Shown here: positions 41,374 through 50,130 of the stretch, in pieces
Position numbering within the stretch: position 1 is the first letter of the stretch
Layout of the letters: every line of letters starts with the position of its first letter
Assembly (NCBI GenBank): GCA_041394985.1
Contig: JAWLBI010000001.1
Span: 3,534,001 to 3,598,000 of the forward strand
Direction: 5' to 3'
Length of the DNA stretch: 64,000 nt
Origin: JAGLON01 sp041394985
GTDB lineage: Bacteria; Zixibacteria; MSB-5A5; GN15; JAAZOE01
Translations under genes and position numbers: made by a program
Notes under the pieces: model-generated
Databases searched by the model: none
Seen by the model: the letters and a program-made list of their open reading frames with translations, nothing else
Told to the model about the DNA's origin: nothing

Positions 41374-44034
41374 TTAAAAGTTGAATTCCAATCCCACCCG
41401 AACTTGTCGTGGAGGCTCGTAATTCTGGGGATCTTTTTTCATCAATTCATTCAGATAGACCTCGGTCTCATATGTCTGCGAAGCCAGGTTCTGAACTTCA
41501 ATACCGTCATCGTCCGGTTTGCCGGTAGTCGAGTAGACCTTGCGGACGTTTCTGCGGTCAAACAGATTCACGACCTCGACGAAGAACGAGACGTATCTAT
41601 TACTGCTCTGCGAAAGATAGAAATCTTTGTTGAAGCGCGTATCGACGCGCATCGTATACGGCATCCTCTCGCCGTTAATCGAGCCGACGCGATCACCGAC
41701 CTTATCCGTGCGCGTGTATGCCAGTCCCGAACCATAGCGAGCCATGACATTGATGCCCCAGGCATCCGGAATCGGCACGCCGGCGACGGACAGTTTTTCG
41801 AAGTGGGCGACGCGGAAGTCGGCCACGGCGGTCAGCGTATGGCGCTGATCGTATGACAGCGGATATTCACTCGTCGGCAGCGGCGGGCGGGCACTGTCCG
41901 GAACGGTAAAGTAGTCATAGTACCATTCGTACGGGTCAGAGGCATTGCCCTTGGCGATCATGTAGGAATAATGCAGCGCCCAGTTGAGCCGCGGACGATG
42001 AACACTCTCGAGGGACATATCCAGTCCCTTGGCCGAGCCGTAATCGCGATTATCGAAAATCGTATATGATGTGGTTCCGCTTGCAACTTCGCGAGCCCCG
42101 ATCATATTTTTGATGTCTCGATAATAGGTCGTCAACTGCAGGCGCAGGTTGTCATTGAACAGGTGAGTCAGGCCCAGTTCATAGTAAATCGTTTTTTCCG
42201 CTTCCAGATCCGGATTTCCGAACAGCGGGTACCCGCTATCCAGTTCGCCCTGGAGGTTCGTATACAGAATGCTTGCCTGCGGAGCCTGGAACAGATATCC
42301 ATAGTTGAAATGCAGGACCGAGTGGTCGCTGACCGGATGCGAGATGCCGAGGCGCGGCGATAACTGGAGTTTCGGTTCCGAATTTTTGCGATAGTCATGA
42401 GTCACCGGATTATTCCAATAGGAAATATCCGAATACAGGTAGTCGAGTCGTCCGCCGATGTTCACGACGAGATCGTTGAACTCGATCTTATCCAGCGCAT
42501 AGGCCGCACCGAACCACGGGAAGGCGGTATAGGTTTCACCATACGGTTTCTGATTGAAGAACTGCCGGGAATCCCAGTGCAGTTCATAGTGCCGCAAATC
42601 GCCGCCGATTTTCAACTGATGGTGCTTGTCGATCTGAGAGAGCAGCGAAAATTTCGCGCCGGAATAGGCCGCGAACTGTTCCTGATAGACCGGATAATAA
42701 TCGTCGCCGCTGGTGAATCGGTATCCGAGATAGTCGGGATCGGCGACATAGTTACTGTCCTGGATCCAGCCGGTGTAGTTGCCCGAAGCATCTTCGGAGT
42801 ATCCGGGCCATTCACTCCAGTGGAGATCGAACAGGTGCTCGGGGGCGAATTTGGTTTGCGTCCGGAAATGGTTGGCTGCAAACGCGAATACCGTATTGCT
42901 CGATTTATTGTATTCACCCTTGAGACCGATCAGGTATGCTTCGTCTTCGAATTTGCCCGAACCGTCCAGGTTGAAGTCGTAGGAATATCCATTGTTATCG
43001 CGATGGCGATAGCGCTGGGTATCGCTGAAATAATATGAACCATTGACCGACATCTTCACCCGTGACGCCGGGAAGAAGACGACCTTGCCGGCACCGGAAT
43101 AGACTTTCGCCTTGTTGTGCGGCAGATATCCATCGTCGCGCAGGTATTCGACGGCTGCAAAGAACGTCGCCGGCTGGGCGCCGAACTTGAACAGCGGACC
43201 TGACAGGTCGGCGGTGAATCCCTGGCTGTTTATACGGGAGAAATCATCGAATTCACCGGTACCGACATCATAACGATGCGAATATTTGTCATAGTACTTG
43301 ATGCGGCCATGATATTTGTTCATACCTTCGCGGGTAATCGCGTTGACGACACCGGCCATGGCCTCACCGTATTCAGGCGAGAGACCTCCCGAGGTCAGCG
43401 AGAGTTCCTCGAGCGCTTCGGGAACGACGCGCATACCCATCGATGAATAAAACGGATCCTGAATCGAGAAGCCGTCGAAGAAGTACGAGAGCGTACCGGT
43501 TCGACCGCCGCGAATGTGTACGGAACCGTCTTGACCGGTGACGGAACCGCTCATATTCGAAATAATCGTGTTGACGCTCCCGGCGTTGGCCAGATTTGCG
43601 ATTTCATCTCGGGTCACAATGGTACCCGAGGACGTTTTGTCCGGCTGAATCAGGGGGCGGGTCGCGAGGACCGTTACTGATTTTTGCATATCCAGCGGAC
43701 TGGGGGCCAGTTCGAAGTCAATCGGCGTAGTCAAATCCATCAGGACGCGAACGTCCTTGATGACAATCGTTTCGTATCCCATCATGGACACGGATAGAGT
43801 ATAGACACCAACCGGCAGGTTAATGATATAGTATTCGCCGTCAAGGTCAGCCTTAACGGCAATGGGGGTACCCACTACTCGAATTGTCGCTCCGGGCAGT
43901 TCGTCGAATGAATCATTGTCCGTAACGACACCGGCTATTTTACCGGTAGTACTCGTAAGCGCGTGTGAGGTGCACAGCAGTAATATGAGTACCAACATCA
44001 AGAGCGGCGCAGTCACTCTCCCTAATGCCAGCAA
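41374..44034 (-). CDS. TonB-dependent receptor
   Basis: 886 residues from a TTG at 44034 with GGAGG eight bases upstream. A signal peptide (about 1-26) precedes a carboxypeptidase-regulatory-like beta sandwich ('GKIAGVVTDNDSFDELPGAT', about 31-110), the plug ('SGTIVTRDEIANLANAG', 'VHIRGGRTGTLSYFFDGF') and a barrel of about 650 residues ending 'RQVRVGLEFNF'. The layout fits SusC/OMR-like receptors of FCB bacteria. Its ligand is unknown. It is the first gene of the operon with the secreted protein (24 bases) and the PorV-like gene. Confidence 0.9.
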   Translation of the reverse strand: MLALGRVTAPLLMLVLILLLCTSHALTSTTGKIAGVVTDNDSFDELPGATIRVVGTPIAVKADLDGEYYIINLPVGVYTLSVSMMGYETIVIKDVRVLMDLTTPIDFELAPSPLDMQKSVTVLATRPLIQPDKTSSGTIVTRDEIANLANAGSVNTIISNMSGSVTGQDGSVHIRGGRTGTLSYFFDGFSIQDPFYSSMGMRVVPEALEELSLTSGGLSPEYGEAMAGVVNAITREGMNKYHGRIKYYDKYSHRYDVGTGEFDDFSRINSQGFTADLSGPLFKFGAQPATFFAAVEYLRDDGYLPHNKAKVYSGAGKVVFFPASRVKMSVNGSYYFSDTQRYRHRDNNGYSYDFNLDGSGKFEDEAYLIGLKGEYNKSSNTVFAFAANHFRTQTKFAPEHLFDLHWSEWPGYSEDASGNYTGWIQDSNYVADPDYLGYRFTSGDDYYPVYQEQFAAYSGAKFSLLSQIDKHHQLKIGGDLRHYELHWDSRQFFNQKPYGETYTAFPWFGAAYALDKIEFNDLVVNIGGRLDYLYSDISYWNNPVTHDYRKNSEPKLQLSPRLGISHPVSDHSVLHFNYGYLFQAPQASILYTNLQGELDSGYPLFGNPDLEAEKTIYYELGLTHLFNDNLRLQLTTYYRDIKNMIGAREVASGTTSYTIFDNRDYGSAKGLDMSLESVHRPRLNWALHYSYMIAKGNASDPYEWYYDYFTVPDSARPPLPTSEYPLSYDQRHTLTAVADFRVAHFEKLSVAGVPIPDAWGINVMARYGSGLAYTRTDKVGDRVGSINGERMPYTMRVDTRFNKDFYLSQSSNRYVSFFVEVVNLFDRRNVRKVYSTTGKPDDDGIEVQNLASQTYETEVYLNELMKKDPQNYEPPRQVRVGLEFNF

Positions 44035-44433
44035 GCCGATATCCTCCGTTTTTTATCGTTGATTGATACTCACACTCAACAGTACTCGCAATTTCAGGCT
44101 GTGTTAAAGTGTTAGCCGATTACAATTTCTTAATTTGGATATCGGTAATCCGAACATAACCTTTAGCACCTAAAATGGACTTGCCTATCGAGGAATGGAA
44201 TTGATTGATACTAATACAAATAGCCGCATTTAGATTTCCCATTCGCCTGCCTATATATAGTGGATGAGTATGGCGTAGATTTTTTAGACCATTTACTCAG
44301 ATTCCTTTTCCGACATCCGTTAAGATATCGGCACTTCAACCGATACCACTTATTAGTACCTACGGCCGGCATGGACGGAATCCGGCTCGGGCGTTAAACA
44401 GGCAAAACAGGCTTTGTTGGGACAATAGGGCTC
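44035..44433. other. Divergent intergenic region
   Basis: 399 bases between the minus-strand TonB receptor and the plus-strand binding-protein gene, so it must hold both promoters. I see AT-rich stretches (CTATATATAG near 44252-44261, a short palindrome) but no clear -35/-10 pair, repeat or small gene that I can support. Confidence 0.4.
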
Positions 44434-45438
44434 TTGACTACACGATTCAGACAATTAGATGCCACTTTTATAAGCAGAGCAGCCTCGGTAATCACCCCCG
44501 CGTTGATTACTCTGATGGTTCTGTGTCTGTGCATGACGTTGGCTTATGCCAAGCCCGAGAAAAAGGTCGGCATTATCGTCATCGACGAAGAGCGTTCCAC
44601 TGAGCGAACGCTCAAGGGTATCGACAAGGCTCTTAATGAAGCCAAGCTCGAAGTTATTTATGAAAAGATTCTTTTGTCGGGCGATCCCGCCACCGACGAG
44701 AATTTAATGGCCAGACTGTCAGTCTTCGATCCCGAACTGATCATCACGATCGGGTCATTTGCGACGATGAAGGCGGCCGAACATTTCACCAAAACTCCGA
44801 TAATATTCGCGACGGTCATGAATCCGGTTGCATCCGGATTCGTCAATTCCTTGCAGAATCCCGGCGGACATATAACGGGGGCCGCGCTCGATATTCCTCC
44901 GGACATTCAGTTCAAGTATTTCCAGCGAGTCGTGGGAAAGATTAAAAATATCGGAGTGATGTATTCGTCGGAAACGGAAAATACGATTGAACCGGCGAAA
45001 ATCGCGGCCAAGCAATTGGGATTGACGCTGCATGCCGTTAAAATAGAAAGTCAGAAAGACATTCCGCAGGCAATCGATTCATTGTGTCAAACCGTCGATG
45101 CCTTCTGGTCGATTGCCGATCATAATATTTATACGCCGCAATCGACGCGGCATATCATTTTGCAGACCCTGCGCTATCAGATTCCGATGATGGGATTTTC
45201 GCGGGCCCTGCTCGAAGCCGGCGGTCTGTTCACTCTCGATTTCGATTTCAAGGATATCGGTCGACAGGCCGGAGAGATCGCGGCCCGCGTCCTGTATGGC
45301 CAATCCCCTGGCGATATTCCGGTCGCGACGCCCGGGGCCGGTGTTATCTATTTTAAATACAATGAAAAAACCGCCAACAAGATTCAGCTCGAAATCCCGG
45401 AAGAATTGTTGGCCATTGCCAAGGAGGTCATACGATGA
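44434..45438 (+). CDS. ABC-type periplasmic substrate-binding protein (PF04392-like)
   Basis: 334 residues, TTG start (AGGG upstream). An N-terminal hydrophobic segment (about 18-39, 'LMVLCLCMTLAYA') acts as signal or anchor. The family core is 'KVGIIVIDEERSTERTLKGI', 'ELIITIGSFATMKAAEHF', 'IIFATVMNPVASGFVNSL', 'GGHITGAALDIPPDIQF', 'FWSIADHNIYTPQS'. This is the TrpX/YtrF-type binding fold for amino acids or related ligands. No permease or ATPase is nearby; instead the stop overlaps a sensor kinase start by 4 bases. It probably feeds ligand information to that kinase. Confidence 0.85.
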   Translation: MTTRFRQLDATFISRAASVITPALITLMVLCLCMTLAYAKPEKKVGIIVIDEERSTERTLKGIDKALNEAKLEVIYEKILLSGDPATDENLMARLSVFDPELIITIGSFATMKAAEHFTKTPIIFATVMNPVASGFVNSLQNPGGHITGAALDIPPDIQFKYFQRVVGKIKNIGVMYSSETENTIEPAKIAAKQLGLTLHAVKIESQKDIPQAIDSLCQTVDAFWSIADHNIYTPQSTRHIILQTLRYQIPMMGFSRALLEAGGLFTLDFDFKDIGRQAGEIAARVLYGQSPGDIPVATPGAGVIYFKYNEKTANKIQLEIPEELLAIAKEVIR

Positions 45439-47102
45439 GCCTCATTGGCAAATTCAACAATCTGAGTCTGCGCGTCAAATTCATCCTGACGCTCTCGCTG
45501 TTGATCATCACCAGTAGTACGCTCGTTTCATACTACCTGATATCGAAGCATATTGACACGGCCGAGCGCGGCCTGATCAAGAAGGGCTCGGCCCTTATCA
45601 AGGTGCTGGCGACGAACTGCGAATATGGTACTATTATCGAAAACGAGATTATCCTCGATGAATTAATCGCGGCGACGGCCAATGCCGAGGATATCACGTA
45701 CATCGTCGTGCAAAACATGACGGGTGAAGTACTGGCATCGAGCACCAAGGAAGGCGTTGCGATTCCGGATGAATTGCCGATTGTTACCGAGAACGATTCA
45801 CTGGTCATTCGTCGACTGGCCGAAGACGGCGAGAACAAAAGCTATTATGAGTTGACGTATCCGATTGTGACGACGAGATCGATGGTGTCGCGCGAAACAC
45901 TGGGTTCAATCGGGAAATCCCGCGGGCACACGATCGTAGAAGTTATCGGTAATGTCCGCCTTGGTATGTCGGTGTCAGCGACGTTGAACGAAACGCGCCA
46001 GAACATTCAGGGTGCGGTTATTATCATTCTCCTGGTTATGACGGCGACGATCCTGTTGACGCTGGGCTTTGTCAACCTGGTTGCAAAACCGATCGAGCAG
46101 TTGGCCTCGGCGGCGGAAAAGATCGCCATGGGCGATATGAGCCTGCACACCGGTATCGAGCGAAACGATGAGATCGGGCAGCTGGCGGCATCGTTCGACA
46201 GTATGGTCAATTCGCTCAAGGAGTCCCGGTATGAGATCGAGGAATACAACCGGACGCTGGAAGAGAAAATTATCGAGCGGACGCGCGAACTTGAGGAAGC
46301 GCAATCGCAGTTGATACAGACCGAAAAGATGGCGGCCGTCGGTCAGTTGTCGGCGGGTGTCGCCCACGAGCTGAATAATCCGCTCGGCGGCATTCTGGGG
46401 TATTCGCAGTATACACTTGAAAAGATGAACCGTCAGCCGTTCAACGAAGTGACGGAAAAAGATTTCGAGACTTATAAGAAACACCTGCGTGATATCGAGG
46501 CGCAGACGAGGCGCTGTAAGACGATCGTCCAGAATCTGCTGAAGTTCTCGCGCTCGTCATCGAAAATCGACAAGATCGATGTCGACATCAACGCGGCATT
46601 GCTGGAAACGATCAGCCTGATCGAGCATCAGTTAATGATGCATAAGATCAACCTGACGACCGACTTGGGCGATGACATTCCGATTCTGCCGGCCAATTCG
46701 GGCATGCTTCAGCAGGTCTTTACGAATATTATCATTAATGCGCTGCACGCCATGGAAGAAGGCGGCAACCTCTTGATTGCCAGCCGACACGCTCCCGGAC
46801 TGGGTGAATTTTCAGGCGCTATCGAAATCAGTTTCACCGATGACGGGTGCGGTATACCGGATAAGATACAGAAGAATATATTCGAGCCGTTCTTTACGAC
46901 GAAGGCCATCGGCAAAGGCACAGGTCTTGGTCTCTCGGTCAGTTACGGGATTATTCGCGAGCACGGCGGTGAAATCAAGGTCGATTCGGTTGAAGGTTGC
47001 GGTACGACATTTACTATTATTCTTCCTCTGGAGAAAACCGGCAGGCAGGTCGATACTAATAACAGGACGCAACAGGAAAATATCGGAGATATACGACACT
47101 AA
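45435..47102 (+). CDS. Membrane sensor histidine kinase
   Basis: 555 residues. TM1 lies at about 14-34 and TM2 at about 193-216, with a periplasmic sensor region of about 155 residues between them. HAMP ('AKPIEQLASAAEKIAMGD') and a coiled coil ('EYNRTLEEKIIERTRELEEA') lead to the H-box 'LSAGVAHELNNPLGGILGY'. The ATPase domain has N-box 'NIIINALHAME', G1 'FTDDGCGIPDK', F-box 'FFTTK' and G2 'GTGLGLSVSYGI'. It belongs to the NtrB-like HPK4 type. Start and stop overlap the flanking genes, so the array is coupled. Confidence 0.95.
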   Translation: MSLIGKFNNLSLRVKFILTLSLLIITSSTLVSYYLISKHIDTAERGLIKKGSALIKVLATNCEYGTIIENEIILDELIAATANAEDITYIVVQNMTGEVLASSTKEGVAIPDELPIVTENDSLVIRRLAEDGENKSYYELTYPIVTTRSMVSRETLGSIGKSRGHTIVEVIGNVRLGMSVSATLNETRQNIQGAVIIILLVMTATILLTLGFVNLVAKPIEQLASAAEKIAMGDMSLHTGIERNDEIGQLAASFDSMVNSLKESRYEIEEYNRTLEEKIIERTRELEEAQSQLIQTEKMAAVGQLSAGVAHELNNPLGGILGYSQYTLEKMNRQPFNEVTEKDFETYKKHLRDIEAQTRRCKTIVQNLLKFSRSSSKIDKIDVDINAALLETISLIEHQLMMHKINLTTDLGDDIPILPANSGMLQQVFTNIIINALHAMEEGGNLLIASRHAPGLGEFSGAIEISFTDDGCGIPDKIQKNIFEPFFTTKAIGKGTGLGLSVSYGIIREHGGEIKVDSVEGCGTTFTIILPLEKTGRQVDTNNRTQQENIGDIRH

Positions 47103-47464
47103 TGAGTCAACAAATGCGCATTCTGGTCGTGGATGACGAGGCGATTATCAGAGATTTTGTCGCTGAGGTCCTGGAAGACTATGAGATATCTCATGCCGAA
47201 AACGGGCAGGACGCTATCGATAAGATTCCCGGCGTGAATCCGGACCTGATTATAACCGATATCAAGATGCCGATTAAAGGCGGTGAAGAGGTAATTCGGT
47301 TTGCGAAGCAGTACAATTCGAGCATTCCGATCATCGTCATCACCGGCTATACGTCTCTTGATATTGCGAATGAATGCGTACGCCTGGGGGCTATTGGTTT
47401 TCTTTCAAAACCGTTTACCATTGCCCAATTGCGGGAAGAAGTAAGCAAGTGTCTCGAGGGTTGA
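47102..47464 (+). CDS. Single-domain response regulator
   Basis: 120-residue receiver domain with no output. Acidic pair DDE ('ILVVDDEAIIRD'), phospho-acceptor Asp in 'LIITDIKMPIKGG', Thr in 'IVITGYTS' and Lys in 'FLSKPFTIAQL'. It probably relays phosphate from the preceding kinase, as a CheY-like or phosphorelay intermediate. Its ATG shares one base with the kinase stop. Confidence 0.93.
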   Translation: MSQQMRILVVDDEAIIRDFVAEVLEDYEISHAENGQDAIDKIPGVNPDLIITDIKMPIKGGEEVIRFAKQYNSSIPIIVITGYTSLDIANECVRLGAIGFLSKPFTIAQLREEVSKCLEG

Positions 47465-47465
47465 C

Positions 47466-47879
47466 ATGGAAGATGTAGTGAAAAACGGTCGAGCGCCGGC
47501 CAAGGGACTTATTTTAATCATCGATGACTCGCCGATTATGCGAGGGATGTTGATGGATGTCCTCACGGATGACGGATATCGGGTCGACGCGGCTGAAAAC
47601 GGCGAAGAGGGGGTCGAAATGGCATTGGCTGCCGAATATGACGTCATAATTTCGGATGTCCATATGCCTCGGAAAAACGGATTGGAAACGGTTCGCGATA
47701 TCATCGCCGAGAAGCCGCATTCACGGATTATCCTGACCGATAGTTTTCCGGATAAGCTGGCCGCTGCCGCTACGAAAGAAGGAGCCGCAGGCTGCCTTCA
47801 GAAGCCGTTCGATGTAAACGAGCTGCGCGAATTGATTCAGACGCTGATGACGGACGGAAAGGTTATCGTTGGCCGATAA
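47466..47879 (+). CDS. Single-domain response regulator (divergent beta-4)
   Basis: 137 residues, one receiver domain: 'LILIIDDSPIMRGMLMD', phospho-acceptor Asp in 'VIISDVHMPRKNG', 'RIILTDSFPDK' in place of the more usual TGY/SAY after beta-4, and Lys in 'CLQKPFDVNEL'. A short N-terminal extension (MEDVVKNGRAPAKG) precedes the fold. It starts one base after the previous regulator and overlaps the next gene by 11 bases. Confidence 0.92.
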   Translation: MEDVVKNGRAPAKGLILIIDDSPIMRGMLMDVLTDDGYRVDAAENGEEGVEMALAAEYDVIISDVHMPRKNGLETVRDIIAEKPHSRIILTDSFPDKLAAAATKEGAAGCLQKPFDVNELRELIQTLMTDGKVIVGR

Positions 47880-49575
47880 CGGACAAAATGCACCCAGTGT
47901 TCTGGTCGTAGACGACGAACAGATCGTGCTCAGCCTGGTCGAAGATACCCTGACTGATGAGGGGTATCTTATTACGACGACGTCGTCTCCGGACGAGGCG
48001 ATTGAGTTGGCTAAGAGCAATACGTTCGATTTTCTGCTGACCGATATTCGTATGCCGGGTATGAACGGCATTGAAATGGCCAGAGAACTGCGTGCGATTA
48101 TTCCGACCATCGGTGTCATTTTCATGACCGGGTATGCGAACCTGGATACTGCCAAGCAGGCGATCAAGGAAGGCGCATACGATTATATCATGAAGCCGTT
48201 CGAGCTGTCGGAAATCCGGCAGGCGCTGGAACGGGCGGTAGAAAAGAAGAAATCGGATGCATCGGTAGCCCTGTCTCAGGAGCTCAATCGTATCGCCGAC
48301 CTGTCCAGCATGATGTATGCATCCGGCGATCTGGCATCTCTGCTTCGCCTGTCCCTGTCATTCGCAATTTTGCAGAGCAAGGCCCAGGCGGGTCTGGCCG
48401 TTTACTTCGATTTCAGTGAAAATGAAATCGCCGTGATGTCACAGAATAACAATTCCAGTATCCCGGACGAGATACTCTGCATTAATGTCTCGGAAGAAAA
48501 TTTCGGCAAAATCAGAAAGCTTTCATCTCCGATTCTGTTAGGCGCCAAGGAACAACACCCGCTCTTCGGAACGGATATTCTCGATAAATATTCAGACATC
48601 TTTTTGCCGCCGTCAATGTACAAACCGGGCTCAACGGTCCTGGTGCCGTTGCTGCGCGGCGAGAATATGCTCGGCTTTATCTGCCTCTTCCATGATAAGT
48701 CGGATGAAGAGATGCAGTGTGCGGATACCCAGTTCCTGAATTTCATCTCAAGCCAGCTCGCAATTTCGCTTGAGAACCTGCAGCTCCTGGAAGATTCCCG
48801 AGAGGCCTATCGCCGCCTCGAGGCATTGCAGGAGCAATCCATTCAAATGGAAAAGATGGCCACGCGAGGACAAATGGCTGCCGAAATCGGACACGAGTTA
48901 AACAACTACCTCGGAGTCGTCGTTGCCAACTTCCAGTTGATGGATATCAGGATACAAAAAGGCGTTACCGAGGGTCTGGAGCGGTTTACGCAATCGATCA
49001 CCGACCATCTGGATAAGATCAGCAGATTTACGAAAAACCTGATGGATTATTCATCACTGAAGGAAGTCAAATTCGAGCGAGTGGATGTTAACAGCCTGTT
49101 GCAAAACATTATTGAGTTTTTACACCCGCAGAAACGATTCCGCGAATTCGAATTCAACTTCAATCACAAGGACGATGAACTCTTCGCCGAAGTCGATCAG
49201 GGATTGCTCGAACAGGTACTCTATAATTTCCTCAATAATGCCGCCGATGCGTCCCTCGAATCACCGGTCAAACAAATTGACGTCACCACGAGCCAACTCG
49301 AAAACGACAAGGTACGCATTTCGATTCGCGATCACGGCGCGGGTATCGAAGAGAGCAAATTGAACCTGCTGTTCAAGGAAAAATTCACGACCAAGAAGAC
49401 CGGTCACGGCATTGGTTTGTTCGTGTGCAAGAGTATTATCGACAAACATAAAGGCCTCGTCACCGTCAAATCGAAGGTTGGCGAAGGCGCCGAGTTTATT
49501 ATTGATCTTCCGATTGTGCAATGCAAGTCGGATTCGGTCGAGCAGGCCGTACCGGCCGAGGCTCCGGCATCATAA
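47869..49575 (+). CDS. Receiver-GAF-like-histidine kinase hybrid
   Basis: 568 residues from a TTG at 47869 with GGAAAGG upstream. An N-terminal receiver (about 9-125, Asp in 'FLLTDIRMPGMNG', Lys in 'YIMKPFEL') is followed by a GAF-like region (about 145-305), a short coil, the H-box 'MAAEIGHELNNYLGVVV' and an ATPase domain with 'YNFLNNAADASLES', 'IRDHGAGIEE' and 'GHGIGLFVCKSI'. There is no membrane segment, so it acts in the cytoplasm, presumably receiving phosphate or a signal from the sensor upstream. Confidence 0.93.
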   Translation: MADNGQNAPSVLVVDDEQIVLSLVEDTLTDEGYLITTTSSPDEAIELAKSNTFDFLLTDIRMPGMNGIEMARELRAIIPTIGVIFMTGYANLDTAKQAIKEGAYDYIMKPFELSEIRQALERAVEKKKSDASVALSQELNRIADLSSMMYASGDLASLLRLSLSFAILQSKAQAGLAVYFDFSENEIAVMSQNNNSSIPDEILCINVSEENFGKIRKLSSPILLGAKEQHPLFGTDILDKYSDIFLPPSMYKPGSTVLVPLLRGENMLGFICLFHDKSDEEMQCADTQFLNFISSQLAISLENLQLLEDSREAYRRLEALQEQSIQMEKMATRGQMAAEIGHELNNYLGVVVANFQLMDIRIQKGVTEGLERFTQSITDHLDKISRFTKNLMDYSSLKEVKFERVDVNSLLQNIIEFLHPQKRFREFEFNFNHKDDELFAEVDQGLLEQVLYNFLNNAADASLESPVKQIDVTTSQLENDKVRISIRDHGAGIEESKLNLLFKEKFTTKKTGHGIGLFVCKSIIDKHKGLVTVKSKVGEGAEFIIDLPIVQCKSDSVEQAVPAEAPAS

Positions 49576-49577
49576 CA

Positions 49578-49964
49578 TTATTCCTTATCTGATTGCACTC
49601 CATTCAGCGCAGATTGAACGACGTCCTGTAATTCATTAATCAAATATGGTTTTATCAGTATCTCCGTGATACCCGGAAGTTCGGCCAGGGTCATTTTCGC
49701 CTCAGGCTGGCCGCTCGATAACACGGTTTTTACATTGGAATTTATCGCCCTGATTTGCTCATGGGCTTCCCACCCGTTCATGTTGGGCATGAAATAATCG
49801 AGAATGACTAGGGCGATTTCGTCCTGATGATCGCGATACATTCGTACCGCTTCGAGCCCGTCGCAGGCAGTGAGCACATTATAGCCGAGCCTGGTGAGTG
49901 AGCGATACAATAAATCACGAATAATAATTTCATCATCGACCACGAGGATGGTCAGTTTTTCCAT
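49578..49964 (-). CDS. Single-domain response regulator, convergent
   Basis: 128 residues, receiver only: 'LTILVVDDEIIIRDLLY', Asp in 'LVILDYFMPNMNGWEAH', Ser in 'TVLSSGQPEAKM' and Lys in 'ILIKPYLINEL'. It is encoded on the opposite strand and ends 2 bases from the hybrid kinase stop. It could be a further partner of the kinases next door. No output domain or neighbour reveals what it controls. Confidence 0.92.
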   Translation of the reverse strand: MEKLTILVVDDEIIIRDLLYRSLTRLGYNVLTACDGLEAVRMYRDHQDEIALVILDYFMPNMNGWEAHEQIRAINSNVKTVLSSGQPEAKMTLAELPGITEILIKPYLINELQDVVQSALNGVQSDKE

Positions 49965-50130
49965 AAATATAGCCCCCTAACAGCGTGCTCCGTTTTCAGA
50001 TTAGCGGAATTCAAGAATTTAGTCAATTCAATTATCGCCCAAATTTGTTACAGAAATATCCCTCCGATTATCGTTGCTCTCCCCCATTCGATTGCATACC
50101 TTTGGGTATCGCACTGCAGAAAATAGGGTT

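Noticed and set aside
40714..41856. 380-codon plus-strand ORF
   Set aside because: It runs antisense across the secreted-protein and TonB-receptor genes, both of which are clear; high GC leaves long antisense frames open.
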